DNA from: Pseudomonas sp. FP1742
Lineage (GTDB): Bacteria; Pseudomonadota; Gammaproteobacteria; Pseudomonadales; Pseudomonadaceae
NCBI RefSeq assembly: GCF_030687145.1
Contig: NZ_CP117460.1
Coordinates: 1,550,001 to 1,614,000 of the forward strand
Direction of reading: 5' to 3'
Length of the DNA stretch: 64,000 bases
The notes beneath the pieces are model-generated. The model ran no database searches and had not been told where the DNA came from. It saw only the letters and a program-made list of their open reading frames with translations. Made by a program: the position numbers and the translations under genes. Below, piece after piece: positions 16,307-25,820 of the stretch (its first letter is position 1; each line of letters starts with the position of its first letter).

Positions 16307-18361
16307 TCAGGCAATGCCCAAAACCTTCAAAACAAATGCGTATTCGAGGGCTACGTCACGTAATCCCTGGTAACGACCGCTCATCCCGCCATGCCCGGCG
16401 CCCAATTCAGTCTTGAGCAGCAGCGGGTTGGTGTCGGTTTTGGTCGCGCGCAATTTTGCCACCCACTTGGCCGCTTCCCAGTACTGCACGCGACTGTCGT
16501 TGTAGCCGGCGATCACCAGCGTCGCCGGATAGGCTTGCGCGCTGACATTTTCGTACGGCGCGTAGGCCTTGATCCGATCATAGACGTCCGGCTCTTGCGG
16601 GTTGCCCCATTCGTCGTATTCGGTGACGGTCAGCGGTAATTCCGGGTCGAGCATGGTGTTGAGCACGTCGACGAACGGCACTTCGGCGATCGCCGCGCCG
16701 AACAGGTCCGGGCGCCGATTGAGTACTGCGCCGATCAACAGGCCACCGGCGCTGCCGCCACTGATTGCCAGCTGCGATGAAGTGGTGAAACCGTTGGCGA
16801 TCAGGTGTTCGGCGCAGGCGATGAAGTCGCTGAAGGTGTTGTGTTTGTGTTCCTGCTTGCCGGCGCGATACCAGGCTTCGCCCAGTTCACCGCCGCCGCG
16901 TACATGCGCGATGGCGAACGCCATGCCGCGATCCAGCAGGCTCAGGCGGGCGTGGGAGAACCACGGGTCGAGGCTTTCGCCGTAAGCGCCATAGCCGTAT
17001 AGATAAAGCGGCGTCGGTTTACCGAGGAATTCGCGTTTGACCACCAGGCTGATCGGCACTTGCGTACCGTCCGGGGCTGTGGCCCAAAGCCGCTGGCTGA
17101 CGTATGCGTCGGCGTCGAACGGGCCGAGCACCGGAGTTTCCTTGAGGACTTTCTGCTCGCCGGTGGCCAGAACCAGTTGGCGGATTTGCGCCGGACGATT
17201 CAAGGCCTCGTAGCGCAGACGGATTCTGTCGCTGACAAATTCCAGGCTGTTCTGCACATGCAGGCTGTAGGCCGCGTCCGGCAATTGCACGCGATACGGC
17301 GCCAGGCCCTGTGGGCGGACTTCGATGATCGGCAGGCCACCTTCACGCAGGCTCAGGGTCATGGCCTCGGCGTTCAGGCTCATGCCATCGATCATCACCG
17401 TGTCGCTGTGGGGAATCAGGATCTGCCAGTCGGCTTCGGTCGGCGCCACGCCGGTGTCGACCGCCTGGTACAAGGCGAAGTTGATGCCGTCGCGGTTGGT
17501 GCGGATCAACCACGTCCACTCGCCGTCGAGTTTGCCGTGGTCGACATCGTATTCATGGTCTTCGACCCGCGGCGCCAGGCAGGTAAAGGCCTGATGCGGC
17601 AATGATGCGTCGAGCACCCAGACTTCGCTGGTGGTTTTGCTGCCCAGCGACAACAGCAATTGCCGTTCGGAACTGGAGCGGTAGCAATGCAGGAAGAATC
17701 GGCCGTCCGGCTCATGGAACACTTCTTCGGCGGCGGTGCCGTCCAGCCGATAGCGGAACAGTTTATGCGGGCGATGGGTGTCGTCGAGTTCGCCGAAGAA
17801 CAGCGTCAGGCTATCGTTGGCCCACGTCATGCTGCCGTCGCAGTCCTGGAATTCCAGCTCGCTGACCCGGCCGCTGGACAATTCCTTCACGTACAGCGTG
17901 TAGATCTCTTCGCCCGAGGAATCGATGCTGTAGGCCAGGCGCTGGTGGTCCGGGCTGATGCTGAACGCGCCCAGGGAAAAGAAGCCGCCCTTGGCCAGCA
18001 CATTCGGATCGAGCAGCAGCAGTTCCTGGCTTTCGTCGATGAGCAGGCTGCCATCGGTCGGGCGCGGGCAGCGGTAATGGCGGGCGTATTCGTCGCCGGC
18101 GGTGGTGCGGGTGTAATACAGGTACGGGCCCCAGGGCGAGGGCAGCGACAGATCGGTTTCGAGAATCCGGCTCTTGATCTCTTCGAACAGGGTTTCGCGC
18201 AGCCCGGCCTGATCGGCGGTTTGCGCCTCTTGATAGCGGTTTTCAGCTTTCAGGTAATCGAGCACTGCGTCGGTGTCGCGCTCCTGCAGCCAGGCATACG
18301 GGTCATCGCCGTCGGCCTTGTGGGCAATGGGCGCGTCGGAAACGTTGGCGGATAGGGGCAT
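16307..18361 (-). CDS. ptrB: Oligopeptidase B (S9 family)
   Basis: A 684-residue serine peptidase, the normal size of oligopeptidase B. It has an N-terminal seven-bladed propeller (about 75-400) and an alpha/beta-hydrolase domain (410-684). The catalytic triad is S537 in SGGSAGG, D622 in YNDSRV and H657 in GAGHGG. The acidic residues in the LDPELPLT and EYDEWGNP stretch are those that give the family its preference for basic residues at P1. It cleaves short peptides after Lys/Arg in the cytoplasm. It is monocistronic and flanked by REP doublets on both sides. Confidence 0.93.
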   Translation of the reverse strand: MPLSANVSDAPIAHKADGDDPYAWLQERDTDAVLDYLKAENRYQEAQTADQAGLRETLFEEIKSRILETDLSLPSPWGPYLYYTRTTAGDEYARHYRCPRPTDGSLLIDESQELLLLDPNVLAKGGFFSLGAFSISPDHQRLAYSIDSSGEEIYTLYVKELSSGRVSELEFQDCDGSMTWANDSLTLFFGELDDTHRPHKLFRYRLDGTAAEEVFHEPDGRFFLHCYRSSSERQLLLSLGSKTTSEVWVLDASLPHQAFTCLAPRVEDHEYDVDHGKLDGEWTWLIRTNRDGINFALYQAVDTGVAPTEADWQILIPHSDTVMIDGMSLNAEAMTLSLREGGLPIIEVRPQGLAPYRVQLPDAAYSLHVQNSLEFVSDRIRLRYEALNRPAQIRQLVLATGEQKVLKETPVLGPFDADAYVSQRLWATAPDGTQVPISLVVKREFLGKPTPLYLYGYGAYGESLDPWFSHARLSLLDRGMAFAIAHVRGGGELGEAWYRAGKQEHKHNTFSDFIACAEHLIANGFTTSSQLAISGGSAGGLLIGAVLNRRPDLFGAAIAEVPFVDVLNTMLDPELPLTVTEYDEWGNPQEPDVYDRIKAYAPYENVSAQAYPATLVIAGYNDSRVQYWEAAKWVAKLRATKTDTNPLLLKTELGAGHGGMSGRYQGLRDVALEYAFVLKVLGIA

Positions 18362-18403
18362 GAAGGGCTCTCGGACAATGTACGGAATAGGGTTTTGCTA
18401 CCT

Positions 18404-18491
18404 GTGGGAGCGGGCTTGCTCGCGAAGGCGGTGTGTCAGGCAACATCAATGTCGAGTGATACTCCCTCTTCGCGAGCAAGCCCGCTCCCAC
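18404..18491. repeat. REP doublet (class A)
   Basis: Inward REP pair with exact cores; the spacer (CAGGCAACATCAATGTCGAG) is nearly the same as in the doublets at 3091 and 56181. It is located between the ptrB start and a divergent membrane-protein gene. Confidence 0.93.
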
Positions 18492-18576
18492 ATGGAATGC
18501 GCTTAACTCACTGGTATTGGGACAAGCCTGACGTGCGAAAAGTCGTTACTATAAGCGTCTCTTTGCCTGCCTTGCC

Positions 18577-19074
18577 ATGGACACCATGACCGAGAACGAC
18601 TATCTGATCGCTTGGGGCCTCTACGCCTTTGCCGCTTTGGGCTGCCTGTTGGTGTGGATGCGCATCACCCGCTGGATGTGGCGCTGGCTGCGTGAGCCGC
18701 TGCGGCTACTGGTGGCGGTGTTGCTGTTCAGCCCGACCATCATCGACCCGGTGAAGGAAAAGGTCGCCCCGGCCATTGCCATTACTGCGCTCGATTTGCT
18801 GTTCAAGGTTGGCAACAACGCCTGGCGGGCGATTTCCGACCTGTTCATGTACGGCATGATTGCCTTCGGCATTTATCTGGTTTTCGTGGCGATCCGTTTC
18901 CCCATCGAACGGGCCTCCAAGGCTCGCAAAGAGCGGGCGGAGGCCGCCAAGGCTGCGGCGCGGGCCGACGACGCCGAAGGGGAGCAACCGTTCGGTGGTG
19001 CCGGCGACGATCGTTACGGCCGGCCACCGGTGCCGAGCAACCCTCAGCGTTTGCGGGTTGAACCACGTCTGTAA
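18577..19074 (+). CDS. Uncharacterised membrane protein
   Basis: A 165-residue protein with membrane segments near residues 8-28 and 40-60 and a third around 90-108 (MYGMIAFGIYLVFVAIRFPI). A charged, alanine-rich cytoplasmic tail follows (KARKERAEAAKAAARADD), with a disordered Gly/Pro C-terminus. ATG 18577 and ATG 18586 are both possible starts; neither has a strong ribosome site. It ends 32 bp before the amidotransferase gene and may form an operon with it and the DUF2937 gene. I recognise no functional family. Confidence 0.75.
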   Translation: MDTMTENDYLIAWGLYAFAALGCLLVWMRITRWMWRWLREPLRLLVAVLLFSPTIIDPVKEKVAPAIAITALDLLFKVGNNAWRAISDLFMYGMIAFGIYLVFVAIRFPIERASKARKERAEAAKAAARADDAEGEQPFGGAGDDRYGRPPVPSNPQRLRVEPRL

Positions 19075-19106
19075 CAGTGCCCCTGCCTTTCATCGAGAGT
19101 CCGAGC

Positions 19107-19883
19107 ATGTGTGAGTTATTGGGCATGAGCGCCAATGTCCCGACCGATATCGTGTTCAGCTTCACCGGGCTGATGCAGCGCGGCGGCCGTACCGGGCCGC
19201 ACCGTGACGGTTGGGGCATCGCTTTCTATGAAGGCCGTGGCCTGCGGTTGTTTCAAGACCCGGCGGCGAGCAGCGAGTCGGAAGTGGCGAACCTGGTGCA
19301 GCGCTACCCGATCAAGAGTGAAGTGGTGATCGGCCACATTCGCCAGGCCAACGTCGGCAAGGTCTGCCTGTCCAACACCCATCCGTTCGTGCGCGAGTTG
19401 TGGGGGCGCAACTGGTGTTTCGCCCACAACGGCCAGTTGGCCGACTTCAACCCGAGCACCAGTTTCTACCGCCCCGTCGGCGATACCGACAGCGAAGCGG
19501 CGTTCTGCGACTTGCTCAACCGGGTACGCGCTGCGTTCCCTGAGCCGGTAGAGATCGAAGAACTGCTGCCGGACCTGGTGGCCGCCTGCGCCGAGTACCG
19601 CAGCAAAGGCGTGTTCAACTGCTTGCTCAGCGACGGCGACTGGCTGTTCTGCTACTGCTCGACCAAACTGGCGCAAATCACTCGCCGTGCCCCGTTCGGC
19701 CCGGCACGTTTGAAGGATGTCGATGTGATCGTCGACTTCCAGGCCGAGACCACGCCCAACGACGTGGTCACGGTGATCGCCACCGAACCCTTGACCGAAA
19801 ACGAAACCTGGACCCGCTACGAACCGGGCCAATGGAGCCTTTGGCGACGCGGCGAATGCGTCAGCCAGGGCAAGACCGAATAA
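19107..19883 (+). CDS. Class II glutamine amidotransferase (YafJ-like)
   Basis: A 258-residue protein beginning MCELLGMSANVP. I chose ATG at 19107 because class II amidotransferases need Cys immediately after the initiator Met as the N-terminal nucleophile; GAGAG lies upstream. Further Ntn features are visible: RTGPHRDGWGIAFY, IGHIRQANVG, and FAHNGQL with the oxyanion Asn-Gly. There is no synthetase domain, so it is a stand-alone glutaminase-type domain like YafJ. It should release ammonia from glutamine or a gamma-glutamyl compound; the acceptor is unknown. The DUF2937 gene follows by 14 bp. Confidence 0.9.
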   Translation: MCELLGMSANVPTDIVFSFTGLMQRGGRTGPHRDGWGIAFYEGRGLRLFQDPAASSESEVANLVQRYPIKSEVVIGHIRQANVGKVCLSNTHPFVRELWGRNWCFAHNGQLADFNPSTSFYRPVGDTDSEAAFCDLLNRVRAAFPEPVEIEELLPDLVAACAEYRSKGVFNCLLSDGDWLFCYCSTKLAQITRRAPFGPARLKDVDVIVDFQAETTPNDVVTVIATEPLTENETWTRYEPGQWSLWRRGECVSQGKTE

Positions 19884-19897
19884 GGATCTCTTCTCCC

Positions 19898-20440
19898 ATG
19901 TTGCTCAGTTATCTACGGCTGGTGTTGTTTGCGGCAGGCCTGTTGATCGGTGTCCAGGTGCCTGGGTTCATCAGTGACTATGCCAAGCGGGTCGAGGCGC
20001 ATCTGATCGAGGCGCAGACCGGTTTGAGCGGTTTTCAGGGCACTGCCAATCAGTTTTTCAAGGGCGACATGCAGGCGCTGGTGGCCCATTACCGTGCCAG
20101 CGAAGACCCGATCTTTCGCAGCGACGCCGACAGCCTGAGTACCTTGCTCACCCGACAGCTGGCCTTGGACAAGCAATTCCAGGCCATGCAGGGTCCGTGG
20201 TACATCCGCTTCCTGCAAGTGGTGCTGGCGGCCGACCCGGATATTCGCAAGGAAACCTGGAACGGCTACAGCTACCAGATCCTGCTGACACCGGAAGCGA
20301 TGATCTGGGGCATGAGCGGCGCGTTGCTGCTGTCGTTCGGCATTGAATGCCTGTTCCGGTTGATCGACTGGGTGGTGCTGGGCGGCAAGCGCCTGCGCCA
20401 GAGCCGGCCGATCGAAGAGCGGGATTTGCGCGGGTTGTAA
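19898..20440 (+). CDS. DUF2937 family membrane protein
   Basis: A 180-residue protein with an N-terminal membrane segment (LRLVLFAAGLLIGVQVPGF), a helical extracytoplasmic middle (about 25-130: VEAHLIEAQTGLSGFQGTAN) and a C-terminal membrane segment (MIWGMSGALLLSFGIECLF). This layout and size match the DUF2937 family. The start at 19898 has AAGGA 12 bases upstream, 14 bp behind the amidotransferase stop, so the two are likely co-transcribed. The role is unknown. A hairpin followed by TTTTT ends the unit. Confidence 0.8.
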   Translation: MLLSYLRLVLFAAGLLIGVQVPGFISDYAKRVEAHLIEAQTGLSGFQGTANQFFKGDMQALVAHYRASEDPIFRSDADSLSTLLTRQLALDKQFQAMQGPWYIRFLQVVLAADPDIRKETWNGYSYQILLTPEAMIWGMSGALLLSFGIECLFRLIDWVVLGGKRLRQSRPIEERDLRGL

Positions 20441-20444
20441 CACT

Positions 20445-20505
20445 GGAGCCGACTTGCCGGCGATTGCCGCGAGATCGCATCGCTGGCAAGCCGGCTCCGG
20501 TTTTT
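20445..20505 (+). terminator. Long stem terminator between convergent genes
   Basis: GGAGCCGACTTGCCGGCGAT pairs with the complementary ATCGCATCGCTGGCAAGCCGGCTCC arm, imperfectly in the middle, and is followed by GGTTTTT. It separates the DUF2937 gene from the convergent TonB receptor gene. The sequence resembles a dispersed Pseudomonas palindrome but differs from the REPs in this window. Confidence 0.7.
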
Positions 20506-22615
20506 ACCAATCGACCGAGTAGCTCATGCTCAGCGTGCGGCCTTCGGCATTGGCGTACGGTGCTCTGGCGTTGGCCTGGGTGAACAGGTTCTGGTACGTG
20601 CGGTTGGTCAGGTTGTACACGCCGCCTTCAAGACGACCGACCGGCAGTTGCACGGAGCCGAGCAGGTCCACCAGCGTATAGCCTTCGATGTCGCGTCCAT
20701 TGTTGTCCTTGGCGGCGGCATCGTAATTGGCCAAACGCATGCCTTGCAGGCGAAGCGTGTAGTCGTCTTCGGTGTAGCCGACGAACAGTGTGGTCTTGGC
20801 GGGTGAAATGCGCGTGGCCGGCAGATCGATCCATTTGCCGTTCTGCTCGGTCTCGCCTTTGGCCCAGGCATAAGTGCCACCCACCGACCAGCGATCGGTC
20901 GCGCGGTAGGTCAGGCTGTTTTCGATGCCGCGAACCCGCTCTTTCTGATTGATCAGGCGCAATACGCGATCATTGGCATCGTAGAACTGGGTCACGTCCG
21001 AGGTGTTTTCGTACACGGTGACGTCGGCCTGCCACTGGTCCCAGTTGCCACGCCAGCCCAGCTCATAACTGTCGACCTTGATTGCCTGGGCGTTAAGACT
21101 CTGGATGTCGAAGGTGCTGCTGACGTCACGCATGAAGCGCTGGATATCCGGTAGCGAAAACCCCTGGCTGTAATTGGCGAAGACGTCCTGGTTTTCACTC
21201 AGGTGGTAGACCGCTCCCAGGTTGTACAGCGTGGCGTCGTATTTGAGGGTGTCACCGGGCAGCGTTGCGCGTACGCCGGTCTGGACGATCTGACCGTAGG
21301 CGATGCTGTCGGAGACCTCGCTTTCGATCCATTCACGGCGCACACCGCCACGCAAGGTCCAGTCACCGATGTCCCAGGACATCTGCCCGAACAGCGATTT
21401 GGTGGTGGTTTCGATGTCCGGGCCCAGCTCGTAGGTGGTGCCGGTCTTGGTGTAGTTCAGGCCATTGAGCGTGTATTGATCACCTCGTTGGCGCGAGCGC
21501 TCATTGTCATAGTCGGCGCCCCAGACCAGATTGCCCGTGGCGCTTCCGATCGCCGGCAGCGGCGTGTCGATGGCCGCCCGCAGGCCATAGACATCCTGCA
21601 CACTGTTGTTGTCGGAGATCCCGGCCTTGCCCCGCGACAGGTCCGGAAAGAACAGTGCATCGGCGCGGCGCCAGTAGCTTTCCAGTTGCAGGCCCTGACC
21701 GTAGAAGTCTTTGTCGGTGTAGTTGAGGTTGACCGCCTGGTTATGGGTGTAGGGTTGGTCGTCGAGTTTCAGCCCTTTGACTGCCACCGCTTGCTGCGAG
21801 TTTTTCGGGTCTTTGGTGTAGCCGGTGTCCTGCTGGTCCTTGTAGTCCTGCAGCGACAGGCTGAGTTTTTTGTCGGCATCCAGTTCGTAACCGAAACGAC
21901 CTTGCAGGTCATAGGTTTCGGTGTCCATGTTGCTGCCCTGGGAGGTGTCCTGGGGGATGCGGTTGCCGTTGCCGTCGAACTGATCGTTGCGCTGGGTCAG
22001 GTCGGCGGACACATACCAGTCCAACGCATCCTTGCGCCCGGTGGCACTCTGGAAAGCTTCGTAGGCGAAGCCTTTTCTGTTGAGGTTGTTGCCGCTGGTC
22101 AGGCCCAGTTTGCTGCTGTAGGCAATGTCCTGGCCCTGGTTGCGCTTGGTGATGATGTTGATGATGCCGCCTGAAGCACCGGCACCGTAGATGCTGCTGG
22201 CGCCGGAGATCACTTCGATGCGTTCGATGCTGGCCGGGGCGATGCTGTTGAGCTGGCGGAAGTTGTCACGCGTGGCGTTCTGCGATACGCCGTCGATCAA
22301 CACCAGCATGTTGCGCCCGCGCAGGGTCTGGCCGAAGTTACTCATCCCGCCGCTGGATGGCGCAATACCGGGAACCAATTGCCCGAGGATGTCGGAGACC
22401 CGGCGACCCGCGCCGCTCTGCTCACGGACCTGCTGTTCGTCGATGACCTGGACCGAGCCCGGAATCGAGGCGATGCTCGCCTCGCTGCGAGTCGCGGAGA
22501 CGACGGTGGCTTGCATGTTCAATGTACCGGGCTGCTGCTCGGTATCCTCGGCCCAGGTCTGGGCGCTGAAGGTACCGAGTAGCGGGATCAACAGGGAGAG
22601 CTTGGTTCGGGTCAT
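20504..22615 (-). CDS. TonB-dependent siderophore receptor (IutA-like)
   Basis: A 703-residue outer-membrane receptor. Signal peptide 1-22 (ends AQTWA), a TonB-box-like segment (QATVVSATRSE), plug domain (about 40-160: VRE..RRVSDILGQLVPGIAPSSGG, LRGRNMLVLIDGVSQNATRD, IERIEVISGASSIYGAGASGG) and a 22-strand barrel ending in the aromatic YSVDW. The plug resembles the aerobactin receptor IutA. It imports a ferric siderophore using TonB. The start is ATG 22615; the reading frame is open further upstream but only inside the MFS gene. It is third in an operon after the NIS synthetase and MFS genes (14-bp gap), so the cognate ligand is probably the locus's own citrate-based siderophore. Confidence 0.9.
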   Translation of the reverse strand: MTRTKLSLLIPLLGTFSAQTWAEDTEQQPGTLNMQATVVSATRSEASIASIPGSVQVIDEQQVREQSGAGRRVSDILGQLVPGIAPSSGGMSNFGQTLRGRNMLVLIDGVSQNATRDNFRQLNSIAPASIERIEVISGASSIYGAGASGGIINIITKRNQGQDIAYSSKLGLTSGNNLNRKGFAYEAFQSATGRKDALDWYVSADLTQRNDQFDGNGNRIPQDTSQGSNMDTETYDLQGRFGYELDADKKLSLSLQDYKDQQDTGYTKDPKNSQQAVAVKGLKLDDQPYTHNQAVNLNYTDKDFYGQGLQLESYWRRADALFFPDLSRGKAGISDNNSVQDVYGLRAAIDTPLPAIGSATGNLVWGADYDNERSRQRGDQYTLNGLNYTKTGTTYELGPDIETTTKSLFGQMSWDIGDWTLRGGVRREWIESEVSDSIAYGQIVQTGVRATLPGDTLKYDATLYNLGAVYHLSENQDVFANYSQGFSLPDIQRFMRDVSSTFDIQSLNAQAIKVDSYELGWRGNWDQWQADVTVYENTSDVTQFYDANDRVLRLINQKERVRGIENSLTYRATDRWSVGGTYAWAKGETEQNGKWIDLPATRISPAKTTLFVGYTEDDYTLRLQGMRLANYDAAAKDNNGRDIEGYTLVDLLGSVQLPVGRLEGGVYNLTNRTYQNLFTQANARAPYANAEGRTLSMSYSVDW

Positions 22616-22629
22616 GACGTGGTCTTTTT

Positions 22630-23841
22630 TTAGTTTTGATAAGTGTGGGGCGATAAGGTCGAGCGGCCGGGCGTGGTGTTGAACGACCGCACCCAGCGGA
22701 TGCCGATGGCGGCTATGGCATAGGTCAGCGCCACCAGCCAGAAACTGTGGGCCAGGCCCACCAGGCCCATGCCGATCCCGCCAAGGACGACACCGAGCAG
22801 GGCTCCAGCCTTTGCCGCGCTGTTGCCCAGGCCAAGCGCGAAGCCCTGCTGGGTTGTGGAAATGGTGTTGGCGATCAGGGCATAGGCGACGGGCAGCAGG
22901 GCGCCTTGCCAGATGCCCCAGACGAGTCGACTGACGAGAAACCCCAGCCATTCGTTGGCCAATGCCGTGGCCGCCAGCGTCAGGGCACATAGCCAGGCCA
23001 CGCCTTCGATGACGCGCAAGGTGTAGGCCGACTGCCAGCGGTCGAACAGGCGTCCCCACAGCGGGGCGGAAATGGCCAGGGTCGCGGCGCTTGCCGCGTA
23101 GGTGGCACCGATCAGCCAGCTTGGGGCCTGCAGAATGTTCGCGACGTACAGCGCGTAGAACGACTGCGGCATCATCTTCGCCGCCTGGATCAACACGATC
23201 ACCAACAGGATTCCACTGAGCCAGCCTTTGGGCAGGGCTACCGGCTCAACCGGTTTTTTCTTCGCGGTTCGCGCCTTGTCGGCCGGCAGGAAAAAACTCC
23301 CCAGTGCGCACAGCAGGCAAATCGCCGTCGCGCCATAACACAGCAAGGCAAACCCCGAGACGTCCATCAGCCAGCCACCCAGCACCGGGCCGATCAACGA
23401 GCCGACGGCGGTTGCCGATTGCAGGCGGGCCAGGGTGTGACCCCGTTTGGCACCGTCGCAGCAGGCCAAGGCATAGGCTTGCGCGGCCGCGAGAAAACCG
23501 GCCAACGCGCCTTGCATCACGCGAATACCCACCAGCAGCCACGGGTCGAGGGTGATGGCCGCCAACCCTTGGCACAGCGCGAGGGCCAGTAACGCCCGAA
23601 CAATCATCGGTTTGTGTCCGGTGCGATCACCCAACCGACCCCACAGGGGGGTCAGGAGCATGGCCGCCAGCATCGGGCCGGCATAGACCATCGCCGATAA
23701 CAGCGCGGTGTAACCGGCGCCCTCTGGCCCGAGCAGATGCTGGATCTGCAAGGGCCAGAACGGGCCGCTCATCTCCATGGCGCCCATGGAGACAAACTGG
23801 ATGACAATCAGCAGTCGCAAGGCGCGACTGTCAGCGAGCAT
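22630..23841 (-). CDS. MFS transporter, probable siderophore exporter
   Basis: A 403-residue major facilitator with twelve predicted membrane segments. The conserved loop 2-3 motif is GRLGDRTGHKP (about 68-78) and the matching half-two motif is GRLFDRWQS. The start codon lies inside the end of the NIS synthetase gene (11-bp overlap), which indicates translational coupling. Similar exporters sit next to NIS synthetases in rhizoferrin-type loci (LbtB, FslB). The most probable role is secretion of the newly made siderophore across the inner membrane. Import of the ferri-siderophore is an alternative. Confidence 0.85.
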   Translation of the reverse strand: MLADSRALRLLIVIQFVSMGAMEMSGPFWPLQIQHLLGPEGAGYTALLSAMVYAGPMLAAMLLTPLWGRLGDRTGHKPMIVRALLALALCQGLAAITLDPWLLVGIRVMQGALAGFLAAAQAYALACCDGAKRGHTLARLQSATAVGSLIGPVLGGWLMDVSGFALLCYGATAICLLCALGSFFLPADKARTAKKKPVEPVALPKGWLSGILLVIVLIQAAKMMPQSFYALYVANILQAPSWLIGATYAASAATLAISAPLWGRLFDRWQSAYTLRVIEGVAWLCALTLAATALANEWLGFLVSRLVWGIWQGALLPVAYALIANTISTTQQGFALGLGNSAAKAGALLGVVLGGIGMGLVGLAHSFWLVALTYAIAAIGIRWVRSFNTTPGRSTLSPHTYQN

Positions 23842-25753
23842 GGCTGTTGGGTCGCAGCGGGTTACTCAGGCGTCCGACGATGTCGGCATGACTGTCGAGC
23901 AAACGCATGCGCATGAACGATTTGGCGGGCCAATCCTGTTCCAGCAAGGCCTGGCGCTCGCTTTCCCAGCGCGCCGGTTCAACGCGCTCGCGCAAGGTCT
24001 CGAAGCACTGTGCAACGTGCGCGGCCAATCGCTCCCAAAGGATATTTTCCGGCACATTCCAGTGGCGGGCACAAAGCAACGTCAGCTCGCCGAGGTGGCA
24101 CATGAAGGTGGTGTGCAGGAGTTTGTCGCGGACAAAGCCTGAGTCGTCATACAGGGTCATTTTCGGATCGTGCAACTGGATATCCAGACCCTTGGCGTGC
24201 AGGGTTTTGCGATCGATACGAACGTCACCGAAATCACGCAACAGCAGCCGATTCAACTGCCCGTCAGCGCCCATCACCATGAAACTGTTTTGCTGATGCG
24301 CTTCGAACGCCACGCCATACAGCAGGTAAATGCCCAGCAGGCTCGGTACGGCAATCGACAGGTAATCATCGAAGAACGTCAGCATGGCCTCGCTGTCGTC
24401 ACTGCCCCGAGCCAGTCTTACCCAATCCCGCAGCAACGGTTGTTCGAATTCGTTGACGGCGAACAGGCTGCCGACCGGCACCGCCAACTCGCCCTCTTGC
24501 AGCAGGGTCAGCGGGTTGTCGCGATACAGCACGGCAGCATGCCGGGAGCGCTCGTCATCGGCCGGCAGTGGTGCGTAATGCACGCCGATGCGTTCTGGAA
24601 CGATGTTCAGCAGACGCTGAATCTGCGGCTCCTGATCGAGGATATCCAATATCAGTTGGCTGATGCGCGGCCCCATCCGGGCCGAGCGCGGCGACACGGT
24701 GCGCTGCACGCTGGTCAGGCGCAAGGCCACCGGCAGTTTGACCATCGGTGCCGTGCGACTGGCCTGTGGCAGGACCGTGCGGAAGGACATGGTCGGGTGG
24801 CCGGTAAACGCCACGATGTCAGTGACGATCAGCAGGTTGTCGGCGATCTCGTTGGCGAACGAATGGGGCAGCTCTTCATGGGCTTGCCATGGGTGCGACG
24901 GAAGCGGGAGGTAGTCCTTTGCATCCAGGCCCAGCTGCTGCAAATGGCGTTGCAATTGCTCGGCGGCCTGTGGGAAGTGACCTTGCCACCAGTCCCAGTA
25001 ATCGGTGGTGCCGGCCAGCGCTTCGACGTGCGCGTACTGGCGGTGCAGGGCGCACAGCACGATCGGAAAACTCGCTTCGAATTCTGGCGAGAACGCGATG
25101 ACCTGAGCGGCGCTCAAACCCAGTTTGGTCTTGTAGTTCGGGTGCCACGGATGGCCGAGGGTGCCCCACTGCTCGAGCAGTGAAGTCGGGTTCTGGTGGC
25201 CGGGCCTGGCTTTGAGCCAGGCGAGCAGATTGTCGTCGTACCCGGTGTCGATCTGCTCTCTCAGGCGCTCGGTCCATCCATGGTGGAACGCCAGGCACAG
25301 GGTGTCGTTGCTGAAGCTGTCATCCAGCTCCCGGGCCAGGCGTTCCAGCACCTGCGGGGAGGCTGGCGGGTTGAGCTGAGTGCTGAGGTGAGCGAGCAGT
25401 TCACTGGGCAACTGGATTTTTTGCGGCAGCTTGTCGGGAGTGTGCAGGATGATGCTGCCGCGTACGTCCCAGCTGTTCATTCTGCTGCTGGACAAATGCT
25501 CGAAGCAAAGATGCGCGCCATCGCCAAGCGGCAGCCAGCAGCGGCTGGTGTCGTCATATTCGCAGGTATCGGGGTTGATCAGCTCTTCACGGAACAGTGC
25601 CTGGACCAGGCGTTGGAAACAGCGCTGGGCGGCGGGCTCCAGTGCATTGCTCAAATGATCGAGCGTGATGCGGTGGGACTGGAAAGCCTGAGTGCCGAGA
25701 GCTTCGCTCCAGTGAGCGAGCAATTGCTGCTGTTGTTGCGTGTAATCGCGCAT
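23831..25753 (-). CDS. IucA/IucC-family NIS siderophore synthetase
   Basis: A 640-residue ATP-dependent synthetase that joins citrate carboxylates to amines without a non-ribosomal peptide synthetase. The N-terminal IucA/IucC domain has GHPWHPNYKTKLGL (about 190-203) and LPSHPWQ (about 280); the ATP-binding segment is PVALRLTSVQRTVSP (about 340-355). The C-terminal FhuF-like domain carries the EAHQQNSF helix. It is first in a three-gene minus-strand operon with an exporter and a receptor, behind a probable Fur site. There is no lysine monooxygenase, acetylase or decarboxylase in the operon, so a symmetric citrate-diamine product such as rhizoferrin is the simplest inference. Aerobactin is excluded by the missing genes. 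Confidence 0.92.
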   Translation of the reverse strand: MRDYTQQQQQLLAHWSEALGTQAFQSHRITLDHLSNALEPAAQRCFQRLVQALFREELINPDTCEYDDTSRCWLPLGDGAHLCFEHLSSSRMNSWDVRGSIILHTPDKLPQKIQLPSELLAHLSTQLNPPASPQVLERLARELDDSFSNDTLCLAFHHGWTERLREQIDTGYDDNLLAWLKARPGHQNPTSLLEQWGTLGHPWHPNYKTKLGLSAAQVIAFSPEFEASFPIVLCALHRQYAHVEALAGTTDYWDWWQGHFPQAAEQLQRHLQQLGLDAKDYLPLPSHPWQAHEELPHSFANEIADNLLIVTDIVAFTGHPTMSFRTVLPQASRTAPMVKLPVALRLTSVQRTVSPRSARMGPRISQLILDILDQEPQIQRLLNIVPERIGVHYAPLPADDERSRHAAVLYRDNPLTLLQEGELAVPVGSLFAVNEFEQPLLRDWVRLARGSDDSEAMLTFFDDYLSIAVPSLLGIYLLYGVAFEAHQQNSFMVMGADGQLNRLLLRDFGDVRIDRKTLHAKGLDIQLHDPKMTLYDDSGFVRDKLLHTTFMCHLGELTLLCARHWNVPENILWERLAAHVAQCFETLRERVEPARWESERQALLEQDWPAKSFMRMRLLDSHADIVGRLSNPLRPNSHAR

Positions 25754-25820
25754 CAGGTCCGACTCCTTCTGGACAATGGATTAGCTGAAAGCGCGCAAAG
25801 AATACCGTTTTGAAAAATTA

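Noticed and set aside
22616..23059. Longer start for the TonB receptor, open back into the MFS gene
   Set aside because: The extension overlaps the MFS coding sequence and hides the signal peptide that starts at 22615.
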